This document shows, one piece after another, positions 1 to 13,100 of a stretch of DNA of 40,069 nucleotides. Source of the stretch: Penium margaritaceum (Eukaryota > Streptophyta > Zygnematophyceae > Desmidiales > Peniaceae); NCBI GenBank assembly GCA_023375785.1, contig SZWC01023467.1, positions 1-40,069 on the forward strand. Reading direction: 5' to 3'. Numbering within the stretch: position 1 is the first letter of the stretch; each line of letters begins with the position of its first letter. The notes under the pieces were generated by a model. The model saw only the letters and a list, made by a program, of their open reading frames with translations. It ran no database searches and was not told the origin of the DNA. The translations under genes and the position numbers were made by a program.

Positions 1-560
1 GTGGTAGAAAGTAGAGTTTGTGCACAAGTATCATCATGCTCAATTCCATTTGACAAACGTGTGTTCAAGTATCCAATTTGCAAACTTGTCCTTCTTCTGG
101 CTGAAGTCCATGAATGCCTGACTCATGATCTTATGCTTGTGAGCCAAGGATTTATTTGTGTCTGCAACATCCAAAGCTTGTACACTTGTTATTTGGCTGG
201 AAAGCTAGACATGCTTGTGACCCAATAAGATGTTTCAGTACTAAACATGAATGAATAGGTCACTTGGATGTTTTAGGCGTTTCTGTGCTTCGAGTAGAAC
301 ATGTCAAAATGCATAGTGAACTTGTGGTCCAAGCATGCTTCATAATGGGTGTCTCTAAAAAAGTGAATAGAATTAAAAATTGGTGTTTTAGGCTTTTATG
401 TAGCCCTTATGTGACCAGTGTTTTGCACTCCAAAGTTGTGGTTTTCATGATTTTCAAGGCTCCCCCCCAGGCTCACATTCATGTGGGTCCCCCTAGCTAC
501 AACGATGTGCCATTGTGGACATCGTTGTACCGTTGTCCGAGGTACCTAGGTCAACACTGC
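1..560. other. AT-rich flank, no recognised gene
   Basis: Short open frames exist here (about 75 codons from base 1, and one from 264 running into the minisatellite). Their translations show no recognisable domain, signal peptide or compositional sign of coding. I see no splice-site pattern or homopolymer tail that would mark an exon or a retroposon. The stretch is unlike the arrays that follow and may be the unique edge of the repeat domain. Confidence 0.5.
498..529. repeat. 11-bp perfect inverted repeat
   Basis: TACAACGATGT at 498-508 is the exact reverse complement of ACATCGTTGTA at 519-529, with a 10-base loop. It lies about 30-50 bases before the first recognisable 21-bp unit. No T run follows, so a terminator is not indicated. 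Its function is unknown. Confidence 0.6.
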
Positions 561-3500
561 TTCCAAGCCCAAGTTTTGAACTTCCCTTCACATTATCAGC
601 AATCCGCTACCCAAGTTGGGAGCTTCCGTACCCAACGTTGGAACTTCCATACCAAAGCTAGGAACTTCCGTATCCAAGTTTGGAACATACGTATCCAAGT
701 TCAAAAATTGCATAACAGAGTTTAGACCCTTCCTATCCAAGTTAGGAACATTCATATCCAAGTTGGGAGCTTTCGCAGCCAAGTTCAAAACTTCCATACC
801 CAACTTATGGACATCCGTACCCACGTTTGGATCTTCCGTACTCAAGTTTGGAACTTCTGTATGCAAGATTGGAAAATTCGTACCAAAGGTCAGAACATCC
901 GTATTCAAGTTTGCAACTTTGGTACCCAACTTCTGAAACTCTGTACCCAACCTTGGAACTTCCACACCCAATTTTTGAACTTTTGTACCGAAGTTTGGAA
1001 CTTGCTTACCCAAGTTTGGAGCTTCAATACCCAAGATAAAAAGGGTTTTACCCAACTTCAGACCTTTGGTATCTAAGTTAGGAACTTCTTTACCCAATTT
1101 CTAAACTTCCGTACCCATGTTCGAAACATTCATACCCACGTTTATAACTTATGTATCCTAGTTCCAAACTTTCATACCTAAGGTAGGAACTTTTGTACGT
1201 AAGTTATGAACTTCCATATCCAATTTCTGTACTTCCGTACTAAACTTATGAACATCTGTATCCATGTTTGAAACTTCCATACCCATGTTATGAACTTCCA
1301 TACCCAAGTTTGGAACTTCTGTACCCAAGTTAGGAACTCCCGTACCCGTGTTTGGGCCTACATTACCAAGCTAGGAACTTCCGTACCCAAGTGGAAAACT
1401 TCAATACCCAAGTCTCAACTTCCATACCAAAGATTGGAACTTCCCTATCCAAGTTTGAAACTTCCGTATCTAGATTCTGAACGTGTGTACCCATGTTACA
1501 AACTTATGTACCCAAGTTGCGAACTTTCGTACCCATGTTTACAACACCCATATCCAAGTTAGGAACTTCTGTACCCAAGTCCGGAACTCTCATATCCAAG
1601 TTCAGAACTCCGTATCCAAGTTTGGAAGTTCTGTACCCATGTTTGGAACATCCGTACCCAAGTTCCGAACATCTGTGCTTACGTTTGGAACCTCTGTACC
1701 CAAGGTAGGATATCCTGTACCAAAGTTAGGAACTTCCATACCCAAGTTTGGAACTTCCAAGCCCAAGATAGGAGCTTTCGTACCCATGGTGTGGACTTCT
1801 GTACCCAATATAGGAACTTGCATACCCAAATTCGGAACTTCCGTACCCAATATAGGAATTTCCGTTCTGAATATCAGAACATCCGTATCCATGTTCAACA
1901 CTTTTGAACCCAATTTATGAACGTTTCTGCCCGAGTTTAAATGATATGTACGTAAATGAGGAACTTCCATATCCAAGTTCAGAGCTTTCATACCCAAGTT
2001 CCGAACTTTCATATGTAAGTTTCGTACTTCCTTATCCAAGTTCTCAACCTCCGTTCCCGAGTTTAATACCGCCGTACCCACGTAATGAACTTTTGTATCC
2101 AGGTTCGGAACCTTCGTACCTAGGTTAGAAACTATTGTATCCAAATTCAGAACTTTCTTCCCAATTTATGAGCTTCTATATCCAAGTTTTGGAACTTACA
2201 AACCCGAGTAAGGAACTTCCATACCCACGCTTAGAACTACTGTATCCAAGTTGAAACTCTTGTACCCAAAGTAGAAACTTCCATACCCAGACTAAAAACG
2301 TCCACACCCAAGGTCGGAACGTCCGTACCCAAGTTTGGATAATTGGTAGTCAAGGTTGAACCTTCCGTACCCAAGTTCCAGACTTCCCTATCCAACTTTG
2401 CAACTTCCTTACCCAGGTCATGAACTTTTGTTCCCAAGATTGGAGCGTTCATACCCAAGTTTCAAACGTCCTTATCAAAGTTCCGAACTTCCCTATCCAG
2501 ATGTTGAACTTTTATTTCTAAGTTAGGACCATCCGTACACAAGTTATGAGCTTTTGTGCCCAAGTTCAAACCTTGTTTCCAAGCTATGAAAGTCCATTCC
2601 CAAGTTCAGAACTTCTGTATCCAAGCTAGGAGTTTATGTTTCCAAGTTCGTTACTTCTGCTCCTAAGTTCAGAATATCCGTAACCAAGTTCAGACCTTCT
2701 TTATCTACGTTTGGAATTTCCGTACCAAAGCTAGGAGCTTCCACATCCAAATTATGAACTTCCCTATCTCAGTTTGCATTTTGCCGTACTCAAGATAGGA
2801 ACCTACATAGCCAAGTTTAGAACTTTCCTACCCAAGTTATGAAGATATATATCCAATTCCGGGACTTCTATACCCAAGTTAGGAACTCCCATACCCAAGT
2901 TCGGAACTTCTGTATCAAATTCTAGGAACTTCTCTACCCAAGTGCGGAACTTCCATATCCAAGTTAAGAACTTCCCCACCCAAGTTACGAACTTCCGTAT
3001 CGGATTTTGGAACATATGTACCCAAGCTTGGAACACTTGTACATGAGTTTGGAACTCGAGTATCCAAGATGTAACTTTTGAACCCATGTTCGGAGCGTTT
3101 GTACCCAAGCTAGGAAAATGTGTACCCATGTTAGGAACTTTTTTACGCAAGTTTGGAACATTTGTACCCGAGTTAGGAACTTCCGTACCCAATATCGAAA
3201 CTTCCGTATCCAAGTTAGGAACTTGCACACCCAATTTGAGGACATATGTACCAGAGTTAGAAACTCCCGTACCTAAGTTCGGAACTTCCGTACCCAAGCT
3301 AAGAACTTCAATACCAATTTCTACTCTTCCGTACCCAAGATAGGAACTCCTATAACCAAGTTTGGAACTTCCACATCCAAGTTAGGTACTTCCATACCCA
3401 AGTTCAGAGTTTTCCTAGCCAAGTAAGGAACTTCCGTACCCTAGCAAGCAGCTTCAATACCCTAGTTCAGAACATCTGTTCCCAATATCAGTACTTCCGT

Positions 3501-4712
3501 ACTTAAGTTCAAAATTTCCATTCTCAAGTTCAGAACTTCCAAATCCAAGTTATGAACTTCCGTACTGAAGTTATGAATTTTTGTTTCCAAGTTTGGATCT
3601 TCTGTATACACGTTGGGAACCATCATACCTAGATTAATTGCTCTTGTACCCAAGTTCCGAGCTCCCATGTCCAAGTTCAGACTTCTCGTATCCACGCTGG
3701 GAACTTCCATACCCAAGTTCAAATTTTTTGTACCCAAGTTACGAACTTTTGTACCCAAGTTAGGAACTTCCATACCCAAGTCTGGAACTTCCGTACCCAA
3801 GTTAGGACCTTCGGTACCCAAGTTTGGAACTTTTGTACCCAAGTTATGAAGTTATGTATGCTAGTTTGGAGCTTTTTGTACCCAAGTTTGGAAGTTTTCA
3901 ACTTGCATACCCAAGTTGAAAACTTCCATAGCAAAGAAAGGAACTTCCGTACCTAATTCTGGAACTTTTACCCATAGTCAGCAGCCCCCATACCCATGAT
4001 TTTGAACCTCTTTACCCAATATTGGAACTTCAGTATCCAAAATTGGATCTCATGTACCCAATATCAGAAATTACAAACCAAAGTACGGGACGTCTTAATT
4101 CATTTTCATAATTTATGTACCCAAGATAGGAACTACCATATATAAAATTGCAACTTTCGTATCCAAGTTAGGAACTCTGGTACCAAGATCGGAACATCTG
4201 TACCCAAGTTTTGAATTTCTGCACCCAAGTTTGGAACTTCAGTACCCAAGTTGGGAGTTTCAGTACCAAGTTCCAAACTTCCATATCCAACTTCACATCT
4301 CTTGTTCACAAGTGAGAAACTTCCGTACCCAGGTTTAGAAGTATTAAACCCATAGTTGTAACTTCCGGATGGAACGTTTGAACGTTTGTATAGAATTTAG
4401 AAACACCCACACCCCATTTCGGAACTTCCATAACCAAGTTAAGATATTCCGTAACCAAGTTCAGGACTTTCATATCCAATTTAGGAGCTCCTGTACCCAA
4501 GTTCAAAACTTAAGTACCTAGTTTCTGAAGTTCTGTATCCATGTTCAAATGTTCCGTACCTAATTCTAGAACTTTGGTACCCATGTTCAGAACTTCCGTT
4601 CCCAGGTTAGGATATTCCATATCCATGTGAGGAACTTCCGCACCCAAGTTCAGAACTTCCGTACTCAGGTCAGGAACGTCAGTACACCAAGTTCCACACT
4701 TCTGTACCCAAT
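560..4712. repeat. 21-bp minisatellite array
   Basis: About 4.15 kb of degenerate tandem 21-bp units, roughly 200 copies. The consensus is close to TTCCGTACCCAAGTTAGGAAC. The most conserved parts are AACTTCC, GTACCCAAG and the AAGTT that follows, and the bases between AAGTT and GGAAC vary most (TAG, TTG, TCG, CAG). The unit is a multiple of three and rarely contains a stop, so long open frames appear on both strands with heptad repeats of the type VPxLGT(S/E). Frequent indels break every frame, so I read these as by-products of the repeat and not genes. The array stops abruptly where the 191-bp satellite begins. Confidence 0.9.
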
Positions 4713-6388
4713 TTAAGGTCTTTGTACTTTGTACTTGGTAGTGTTGAAGGTCGTTGTACTTGGTAGTTGATAACTAGTGTTCCCAAGCCATTTTTTCCCC
4801 CACTGACCAATAGTGACTTGTTTTATGAGTTTACAACGTTGACCACACTCTGTGAAATTATTCTGGTCATGGTTAGTGACATGTGCCTACTTTGGTTTGT
4901 CACATTACGTAGTTGCCACGCTGTGTCACTACGTATTGAAGGTCATTGTGCTTTGTAGTTGATAGCTAGTGTTCCCAAAGCTTTCTTACCCACTCTCACT
5001 CTCTGTGACTCTTGTTGTGAGTTGTCAACTTTGACCACATGAAGTGAAATTCTTTGGTCATGGTCAGTGCCATATGCCTAATTTGGTTGTTTGGTGTGCA
5101 TATTAGCGTCACCGTGTAACTACGTATTGAAGTTCTTTTTCCTTTCAAGTCAATGCATAGGGTTCCCGAACCATTGTCTCTCCCTCTGACCATTTGTGAC
5201 ACGTGTTTTGAGTTGTCAATGTTGACCACACATACTGGAATTCTTTGATCAAAGTCAGTGACGTATGCATCTTTTGGTTGGTCACTGTGCATCCTAGCCA
5301 CACTGTACCACTACTCGTTGAAGGTATTTGTACTTGCCAATTGATAAGTTGTTTTCCCAATCCATTGTTACCCCCTTTGACCATTTGTGACTCCTGTTAT
5401 GAGTTTTCAACGTTGACCACACACAGTGAAAATCGTTTGGTCAGTGTTAGTGGCATATGCCTACTTTGGTTGCCACGCCCTGCCGCTACGTATTGAAGGT
5501 CTCCGTGCTTTCTTTTTGAAAGCTAGTGTTCCCAAACCATTGGTTCCCCCGTTGACTACCCGTGACTCTTGTTGTGCGTTGTCAACGTTGACCACATAAA
5601 GTGAAATTCTTTGGTCAGGGTCCATGACATATGCATAGTTTGGTTGAACACTATGCATGGTAGCCACACTGTGCCACTGCATATTGAAGGTCTTTGTACT
5701 TGCTAGTCAACAACTAGTATTCACAAACCATTGTTTCCCCCTCTGGCCATTTGTGACTCGTGTTATGAGTTTTCAAAGTTGACCACACAACGTGACATTC
5801 TTTGGCCATGGTTAGTTATACATGCCTTCTTTAGTTGGTCATTGTACATGGTAGCCACATCGTGCCACTAATCATTGAAGGTCCTTGTGCTTACTAGCTG
5901 ATACCTGGTGTTCCCAATTTATCGTTTCCCACTCTGACCACTTGTGACTTGTATTATGCCTTGTTAACGTTTACCACACATAGCGGATTTGTTTGGTCAA
6001 ATGCAGTACATATGCCTACTTTGGTCAGTCATTGTGATGGTAGCCACACCGTGCAACTACTTGTTGAAGGTCGTTGTCTTTGCTTGTTGAAAACTAATGT
6101 TCTGAGACCATTGTTTTCCTCTCGGACCATTTGTGACTCGTGTTATGAGTTGTGAATGTTGACCACCCATATTGAAATTTATCGGTCATGGTCAATGACA
6201 TATGCCTAGTTCAGTTACTTAGTGTGCATAGGAGCCACACCGTGCCACTACGTATTGAAGTTCTTTATCCTTCATAGTCAATACATAGGGTTCCTAAATC
6301 ATTGTGTCTCCCTCTGACCATTTATGACTCCTGTTATGAGTTGGCAATGTTGACCACACATAGTGGACTTCTTTGGTCATAGTCCGTG

Positions 6389-7151
6389 ACGTATGCATCA
6401 TTTGGTTGATTACTCTGCACTCTAGCCACACCGCGCCGCTACTTGTTGAAGGTCTTTGTACTTGGTAGTTGATAACTAGTGTTCCCAAGCCATTGTTTCC
6501 CCCACTGACTGATAGTGATTCGTGTTATGAGTTTGAAACGTTGACCACACATTATGAAATTCTTCTGGTCATGGTTAGTGGCATGTGCCTACTTTGGTTT
6601 GTCACATAACGTAGTTGCCACGCCGTGTCATTACATATTGAAGGTCATTATGCTTTCTAGTTGATAACTAGTGTTCCCAGAGCTTTGTTACCCACTCTCA
6701 CTCTTTGTGACTCTTGTTGTGAGCTGTCAACGTTGACCACATGAAGTGAAATTCTTTGGTCATGGTCAGTTACATCTAACACTTCGGTTTCACAATGTGC
6801 ATGGTAGCCAGACTGTGCCACTACATATTGAAGGGCTTTGGACTTGATAGTCGATAAATAGTACTAAAAAACCATTGTGTCCCCCTCTGACCATTTGTGA
6901 CTCGTGTTGTGAGTTCTAAAAGTTGACCACACAGTGATATTCTTTGGTCATGGTCAGTGACATATGCCTCATTTGGTTGTTTGGTGTGCATAGTAGCATC
7001 ACCGTGCCACTACGTATTGAAGTTCTTTGTCCTTTCAAGTTAATACATAGGGTTCCTGAACCATTGTCTCTCCCTCTGACAACTTGTGACTCGTGTTTTG
7101 AGTTGTCAATGATGACCACACATACTGATATTATTTGATCATGGTCAGTGA
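6389..7151. repeat. Four-monomer HOR variant (e and f missing)
   Basis: The distance between successive type-b anchors is 762 bp, close to four monomers. Reading through gives b, c, d, then a type-a monomer; the e and f monomers are absent. The d-to-a junction lies near 6850-6990. Confidence 0.8.
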
Positions 7152-10100
7152 CGTATGCATCCTTTGGTTGGTCACTGTGCATGCTAGCTACACTGTATTA
7201 CTACTCGTTGAACGTACTTGTACTTGCTAGTTGATAAATTGTGTTCCCAACCCATTGTTTCCCCCTTTGACCATTTGTGACTCGTGTTATGAGTTTTCAA
7301 GATTCACCCCACACTGTGAAGTTCTTTTGGTCATGGTTAGTGGCATATGCCTACTTTGGTTTGTCACTGTACATGGTTGCCACGCTGTCTCGCTACGTAT
7401 CGAAGGTCTCTGTGCTTTATGTTTGAAAGCTAGTGTTCCCAAACCATTGGTACCCCCTTTGACTATCTTTGACTCTTGTTGTGAGTTGTCAACATTGACC
7501 ACATAGAGTGAAATTCTTTGGTCTTGGTCAGTGACATATGCACGCTTTGGTTGGTCATTGTGCATGGTAGCCAGACTGTGCCACTACATATTGAAGGTCT
7601 TTCTACTTGCTAGTCGATAACTAGTTTTCACAACCCATTGTTTCCGCCTCTGACCATTTGTGACTTGTGTTTTGAGTTGTCATACTTGACCACACATAGT
7701 GACATTCTTGGGTCATTGTCAGTGACATATGCCTACTTTGGTTGGTCATTGTGCATGGTAGCCACACTGTGCCACTACTTATTGAAGGTCATTGTGCTTG
7801 CTGGTTGATACCTGGTGTTCCCAAACTATCGTTCCTTCCCTCTGACCATTTGTGAATCGTATTATGAGCTATCAACGTTGACCACACAATGCGGATTTTT
7901 TTGGTAAAAGGCAGTACACATGCCTACTTTGATCGGTCATTGTGCATGGTAGCCACACCGTGCTACTAGTTATTGAAGGTCGTTGTCCTTGCTAGTTGAA
8001 AACTAATATTCCAAAACCATTGTTACCCCCTCTGGCCATTTGTGACTCGTGGTATGAGTTGTGAACGTCGACCATCCATTTTGAAATTCTTTGGTCATGG
8101 TCCTTGACATATGCCTAGTTCGGTTGTTTGGTGTCCATAATAGCCTCACCGTGCCACTACGTATTGAAGTTCTTTGTCCTTTCTAGTCAATACAAAGGGT
8201 TCCCATACCATTGTCTCTCCCTTTCACCATCTGTGAATGGTGTTATGAGTTGTCGACGTTGAACACACAAAGTGGACATATTTTGTCATAGTCAATAACG
8301 CATGCATCCTTTCGTTGGTCACAATGTATTCTAGCCACACCGTGCCACTACTTGTTGAAGGCCTTTGTACCTGCTGGTTGATAAATTGTGTTCCTAACCC
8401 ATTGTTTCCCCATCTGACCATTTGGGACCTGTGTGATGAGATTTCAACGTTGACCATACACGTTCAAAAACGTGTGGTCATGGTTAGTGGTATATACCTA
8501 GTTTGATTTGTCACTTTGCATGGCTGCCAAGCCAATTTGCTACGTATTGAATGTCCCTATGCTTTCTATTTGCGAGCTAGTGTTCCCAAACCATTGTTAC
8601 CCCCTTTGACTATCTGTGACTCTTGTTGTCAGTTGTCAACATTGACCACATGAAATGAAATTATTTGGTTATGGTGAGTGACGTATACATGCTTTGGTTT
8701 GTCACTATGCATGGTAGCCAGACTGTGCCACTTCATATTGAAGGTCTTTGTAATTGCTAGTCGATAACTAGTATTCACAATCCAATGTTACCCCCTCTGA
8801 CCATTTGTGACTCGTCTTATGAGTTGTCAAAGCTGACCACACGTAGTGACATTCTTTGGTCATGGCCAGTGACACATGCCTACTTTGGTTGGTCATTGTA
8901 CATGGTAGCCACACCGTGCAACTACTTATTGAAGGTCATTGTGCTTGGTAGTTGATACCTGGTATTCCCAACCCATCGTTCCACCATCTGATCATTTGTG
9001 ACTCGTATTATGAGTTGTCAACGTTGACCACATAGAGCGGATTTCGTCGGTCAAAGGCAGTACATATGACTACTTTCGTCGGTTATTGTGCATGGTAGCC
9101 ACGCAGTGCTACTACTTATTGAAGGTCGTTGTACTTGCTAGTTGAAATCTAATTCCAAAACCATTGTTTGCCCCTCTGACCATTTGTGACTCGTGGTATG
9201 GGTTGTGAACGTTGACCATCCATATTGAAATTCTTTGGTCATGGTCAGTGACATATGCCTAGTTTGGTTGTTCAGTGTGCATAGTAGCCTTGCCGTGCTA
9301 CTACGTATGGAAGTTCTTTGTCCTTTCTAGTCAATACATAAGGATTTTAAACCATTGTCTCTCCCTCTGACCATTTGTGACTCGTGTTATGAGTTGTCAA
9401 TATTGACCACACCTAGTGGACTTCTTTGGTCATAGTCAGTAACGTATGCATCCTTTGGTCGGTGAGTGTACATGCTAGCCACACCGTGCCACTACTTGTT
9501 GAAGGTCTTTGTACTTGCTAGCTGAAAATTTGTGTTCCCAACCCATTGTTGCCCCCTCTCACCGTTTGTGACTCGTGTGATGAGTTTTCAACATTGACCA
9601 CACACAGTGAAATTTGTTTGGTAATTGCTAGTGGCATATGCCTGCTTTGGTTTGTCACTTTACATGGTTGCCACGCTGTGTCACAACGTATTGAAGGTCT
9701 CTGTGCTTTCCATTTGAAAGCTAGTGTTCCAAAACCATTGTTACCCCTTTGACTATCTCTGACTCTTGTTGTGAGTTGTCAACATTGACCACATGAAGTG
9801 ATATTATTCGCTAATGGTGAGTAACATATGCATACTTTGGTTTGGTCAATGTGCATGGAAGCCAGACTGTGCCACTACATATTGAAGTTCTTTGTAGTTG
9901 CTAGTCGATAACTAGTATTCATGAACCATTGTTTCCCCCTCTGACCATTTGTGACTCGTGTTATGAGTTGTCAACGTTGACCACACATGGTGACATTATT
10001 TGGTCATGGTCAGTTACATATTCATACCTTGGTCGGTCATTGTACATGGTAGCCATACCGTGCCACTACTTATTCAAGGACCTTGTGCCTGCTTGTTGAT

Positions 10101-13100
10101 ACCTGGTGTTCCTTAACCATCATTTTCCCCCTCTGACCATTTGTGACTCGTATTCTGAGTTGTCAACGTTGACCACACACCGCGCATTTCTTTGGTAAAA
10201 GGCCGTTCATATGCCAACTTTGGTCGTTCATTGTGCATGGTAGCCACACCGTGCTACTGATTATTGAAGGTTGTTGTCCTTGCTAGTTGAAAACTTATAG
10301 TCCGAAACTATTGACTCCCCCTCTGACCATTTGTGACTCGTGTTATGGGTTGTTAACGTTGACCACCAATACTGAAATCATTTGGTCATGGTCAGTGACA
10401 TATGCATATTTTGATTATTCGGTGTGCATAATAGCCACACCGTGCCACCACATATTGAAGATGTTTGTCCTTTGTAAGCGATAAATAGGGATCCCAAACC
10501 ATTGTCTCTCCCTCTGACCATTTGTGACTCGTGTTATGAGTGTTCGATGTGTACCACACATAGTTGACTTCTTTGGTCATAGTCAGTGACGTATGCATCC
10601 TTTGGTTGGTCACTGTACACGCTAGCCACACTGTGCCACTACTTGTAGAAGGTGTTTGTACTTGCTAGATGATAACTAGTGTTCCCAATCAATTTTTCCC
10701 CCTGTGACCATTTGTGACTCGTATTATGAGTTTTCAACATTGTCCACACACTGTGAAGTTCTGTTGGTCATGGGTAGTGGCATATACCTTCTTTGGCTTG
10801 GTACTGTACATGGTTGCCACTCCTTGTCACTACGTATTGAAGGTCTTTGTGCTTTCTGGTTAATAGCTAGTTTTCCCAAAGCATTGTTACCCACTCTCAC
10901 TATATGGGACTCTTGTTGTGAGTTGTCAACGTTGACCACATGAAGTAAAATTCTTTGGTCATGGTCAGTGACATATGCATGCTTTGGTTGGTCACTGTAC
11001 ATGGTAGGAACACCGAGCCACTATATATTGAAGGTATTTGTACTTGCTATTCGATAACTCATATTCACAAACAATTGTTTCCCCCTCTGATCATTTGTGA
11101 CTCGTATTATGAGTTGTCAAAGTTGACCACACAAATTAACATTATCTTTTCATGGTCAGTGAGATGTGCCTACTTTGGTTGGTCATTGTACATAGTAGCC
11201 ACACCGTGCCACTACTTATTGAAGGTCCTTGTTCTTGCTAGTTGATACCTGGTGTTCCCAAACAATCGTTTCCCCTTTGACCATTTGTGACTCGTATCAT
11301 GAGTTGTCAACATTGAGCACACACGACAGATATCTTTGGTCAAAGGCAGTACATATGCCTACTTTGGTCGGTCATTGTGCATGGTAGCCACACCGTGCTT
11401 CTACTTATTGAAGGTCGTTGTACTTGCTAGCTGAAAACCAATTTTCCAAAACCATTGTTTCTCCCTCTGACAATTTGTTACTCGTGGTATGGGTTGTGAT
11501 TGTTGACCAGCAATATTGAAGTTTTTTGGTCATGGTCAGTGACATATGCCTGGTTTGGTTGTTCGGTGTGCATAGTAGCCTTACCGTGCCACTACGTATT
11601 GATGTTCTTTCTCCTTTCTAGTCAATACATAGGGTTCCCAAACCATTGTCTCTCTATCTGACTATTCGTGATTTGTGCTATGAGTTGCCAATGTTGGCCA
11701 CACATGGCAGACTTCTTTGGTTGTAGTCAGTGACGTATGCATCCATTGGTTGGTCAGTGTGCAGACTAGCCACACCGTGCCACTGCTTGTTGAATGTCGT
11801 ACTTCCTAGTTGATAACATGTGTTCCCAATCCATTGTTTCTCCCTCTAGCCTTTTGTCACTTGCGTTATGAGTTTTCAATGTTGTCCACACACTGTGACA
11901 TTCTGTTGGTCATGGTTAGTGGAATATTTCCATTTTGATTTGTACCTGTACATGGTTGCCACGCCGTGTCACTACGTATTGAATGTCTTTGTGCTTTGTA
12001 GTTGATAGCTAGTTTTCCCAACCCATTGTTACCCCCTCTGACTATCTGTGATTCTTGTTGTGAGTTGTTAACATTGACCAGATGAAGTGAGATTACTTGG
12101 TCATGGTCTGTGACATATGCATACTTAGGTTGGTCAGTGTGCATGGTAGCCACACTGTGCCCCTGCATATTGACGGTCTTTGTACTTGCTAGTCGATAAC
12201 TAGTTTTTGCAAATCACTGTTTCCCCCTCAGACCATTTGTGACTTGTATTATGAGTTGTCAGAGTTGACCACACACTGTGACATTCTTTGGTCATAGTCA
12301 GTAACATATGCCTACTTTGGTTCGCCATTGTTCATGGTAGTCACACCGTGCTACTGCTTTTTGAAGGTCCTTGTTCTTGCTAGTTGATACCTGTTGTTCC
12401 CAACCCATCGATCTCCCATCTCTCCATTTGTGACTCGTATTATGAGTTGTCAACGCTGACCACACACAGAGGATTTCTTTGGTCAAAGGCAGTACATATG
12501 CCTACTTTGGTCGGTCATTGTGCATGGTAGCCGCACCGTGCTACTACTTATTGAAGTTCGTTGTACTTGCTAGCTAAAAACTAATAGTCCAAAAACATTG
12601 TTTCCCCATCTGACCATTTGTGACTCGTGTTATGGTTTGTGAATGTTGACCACCCATATTGAAATTCTTTGGTCATGGTCAGTGACATGTGCATAGTTTG
12701 GCTGTTTGGTGTGCACAGTAGCCACACCGTGCCACTACTTATTGAAGTTATTTGTCCTTTCTAGTCACTACATAGGGTTCCAAATCCATTGTATCTCCCA
12801 TTGACCATCTGTGACTCATGTTATGAGTTGTCAATGTTGACCACACGTAGTGGACCTCTTTCGTCATAGTCAGTGACGTATGCATCCTTTGGTTGGTCAC
12901 TGTGCATGCTAGCCACAACGTGCCACTACTTGTTGAATGCCTTTGTATTTGCACGTTGATAACCAGTGTTCCCAACCCATTGTTTCCCCCTCTGACCATG
13001 CGTGACTCGTGTTATGAGTTCTCAATGTTTTGTCATGGTTAGTGGCATATGCCTACCTTGGTTTGTCACTGAACATGATTGCCACGCCGTGTAATTACGT

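Noticed and set aside
1..228. 75-codon open frame at the window start
   Set aside because: It opens at the first base with GTG, has no recognisable motif, and may be chance.
588..4506. Open frames of up to 180 codons on both strands in the 21-bp array, resembling repetitive structural proteins
   Set aside because: They follow from a stop-poor unit whose length is a multiple of three, occur equally on both strands, and are broken at random by indels.
8290..8320. CENP-B-box-like word CTTTCGTTGG in some b monomers
   Set aside because: Only a few monomers have it, by a single base change from CTTTGGTTGG, and the rest of the box does not match.
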